Origin: Acidobacteria bacterium RIFCSPHIGHO2_01_FULL_67_28 | Lineage (GTDB): Bacteria > Acidobacteriota > Terriglobia > Acidiferrales > 2-02-FULL-67-57 | Direction: 5' to 3' | NCBI GenBank assembly: GCA_001766965.1 | Contig: MEKM01000173.1 | Location: forward strand, 1 to 5,899 | Length of the DNA stretch: 5,899 nt | In this document: in pieces, positions 5,579-5,899 of the stretch | Numbering within the stretch: the first letter of the stretch is position 1 | Layout: each line of letters opens with the position of its first letter | Translations under genes and position numbers: made by a program | The notes under the pieces: model-generated | Databases searched by the model: none | Seen by the model: the letters and a program-made list of their open reading frames with translations, nothing else | What the model was told of the DNA's origin: nothing

Positions 5579-5899
5579 ATGGCTCTGATGTTCATCAACA
5601 GCGAGAGCGTGCCGGCCAAGAGCGGGAAGACCTACGAGGTCAAGAACCCGGCCACCGGCGAAGTGGTGGACACGGCCGCTAAAGGCGGCGGGGAGGACGT
5701 CGACGCGGCGGCGGCGGCGGCCGAAGCCGCCTTCCCCGCCTGGCGCGACACTGCCCCGGAAGCCCGCGGGCGGCTGCTCTTCAAGGGCGCCGAGCTGGTG
5801 CGGCAGAAAGTGGACGAGCTGGCCGTGCTCGAAACCAAGGAGCAAGGCAAGCCCGTCGCCGAAGCCAAGCGCGAGATCGAGCACTTCCTCCACGGCATC
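5579..5899 (+). CDS. NAD(P)-dependent aldehyde dehydrogenase, N-terminal 107 residues, 3' end outside window
   Basis: The reading frame from the ATG at 5579 is open to the window edge and matches the start of the aldehyde dehydrogenase superfamily, which oxidises aldehydes to carboxylates with NAD(P)+. Visible landmarks are FINSE (5-9, equivalent to the common FINGE), VKNPATGEVV (21-30), an Ala-rich helix leading to AAFPAWRDT (50-58), a helix with LLFKGAELV (66-74) and the conserved EQGKPVAEAKRE (88-99). The EQGKP and NPATGEV signatures resemble the succinate-semialdehyde and related dehydrogenase branch. The catalytic Cys and Glu lie beyond the window, so activity and substrate cannot be judged. 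The start is set by AGGGAGGA (5565-5572), with GGAGG 7 nt upstream, in preference to the ATG at 5588. Five consecutive GCG codons (43-47) encode the Ala run. It has its own promoter and is probably not part of the upstream operon. Confidence 0.93.
   Translation, partial: MALMFINSESVPAKSGKTYEVKNPATGEVVDTAAKGGGEDVDAAAAAAEAAFPAWRDTAPEARGRLLFKGAELVRQKVDELAVLETKEQGKPVAEAKREIEHFLHGI

Noticed and set aside
5307..5588. A 93-codon + strand frame covering the intergenic region
   Set aside because: It starts inside the terminator stem and runs through inverted repeats and the promoter. Its low-complexity, Arg/Pro-rich translation suggests no gene.
4811..5893. A 360-codon open frame on the minus strand across the hemerythrin gene, the intergenic region and the aldehyde dehydrogenase start
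   Set aside because: It runs antisense through two clear genes, a terminator and a promoter, and its translation matches nothing recognisable. It is a GC-driven shadow frame.

Overview
The window is GC-rich bacterial DNA with closely packed genes, all on the + strand. The gene mix suggests an anaerobic or facultative member of a high-GC phylum. It includes a large fused 2-oxoacid:ferredoxin oxidoreductase, a Tat-exported aldo/keto reductase, a hemerythrin-domain protein and an NAD(P)-dependent aldehyde dehydrogenase. Acidobacteriota would fit, but that is an inference from gene content and style; no rRNA or other marker gene is present.

Layout: (1) 1-2684 is the C-terminal three quarters of a pyruvate:ferredoxin oxidoreductase (PFOR)-type enzyme, cut by the left edge. 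(2) 2736-3185 is a small four-helix membrane protein of unknown function, in DNA of clearly lower GC. (3) 3176-3226 is an untranslated, diverged copy of the last 16 codons of the oxidoreductase gene. (4) 3246-4202 is a Tat-signal aldo/keto reductase whose catalytic His position reads Asn. (5) 4251-4814 is a secreted His/Gln/Gly-rich, Cys/His-motif coiled-coil protein. (6) 4847-5281 is a hemerythrin-like diiron protein. (7) 5282-5578 is an intergenic region with a strong intrinsic terminator, a family of GTAGCG-type inverted repeats and a sigma70-type promoter. (8) 5579-5899 is the N-terminus of an aldehyde dehydrogenase, cut by the right edge.

The genes from the oxidoreductase to the hemerythrin protein are separated by only 32-60 nt. 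No convincing internal promoter or terminator is visible, so they probably form one transcription unit ending at the terminator at 5310-5334. The aldehyde dehydrogenase starts a new unit with its own promoter. PFOR-type enzymes are typically oxygen-sensitive and hemerythrin domains bind O2 or sense iron or oxygen, so a redox or oxygen-handling theme is plausible but unproven.

The most unusual observation is the second oxidoreductase tail at 3176-3226. It differs from the real 3' end mainly at synonymous positions, so it evolved as coding sequence before it was stranded here. It brackets the low-GC membrane gene and points to a recombination or replacement event at this locus.
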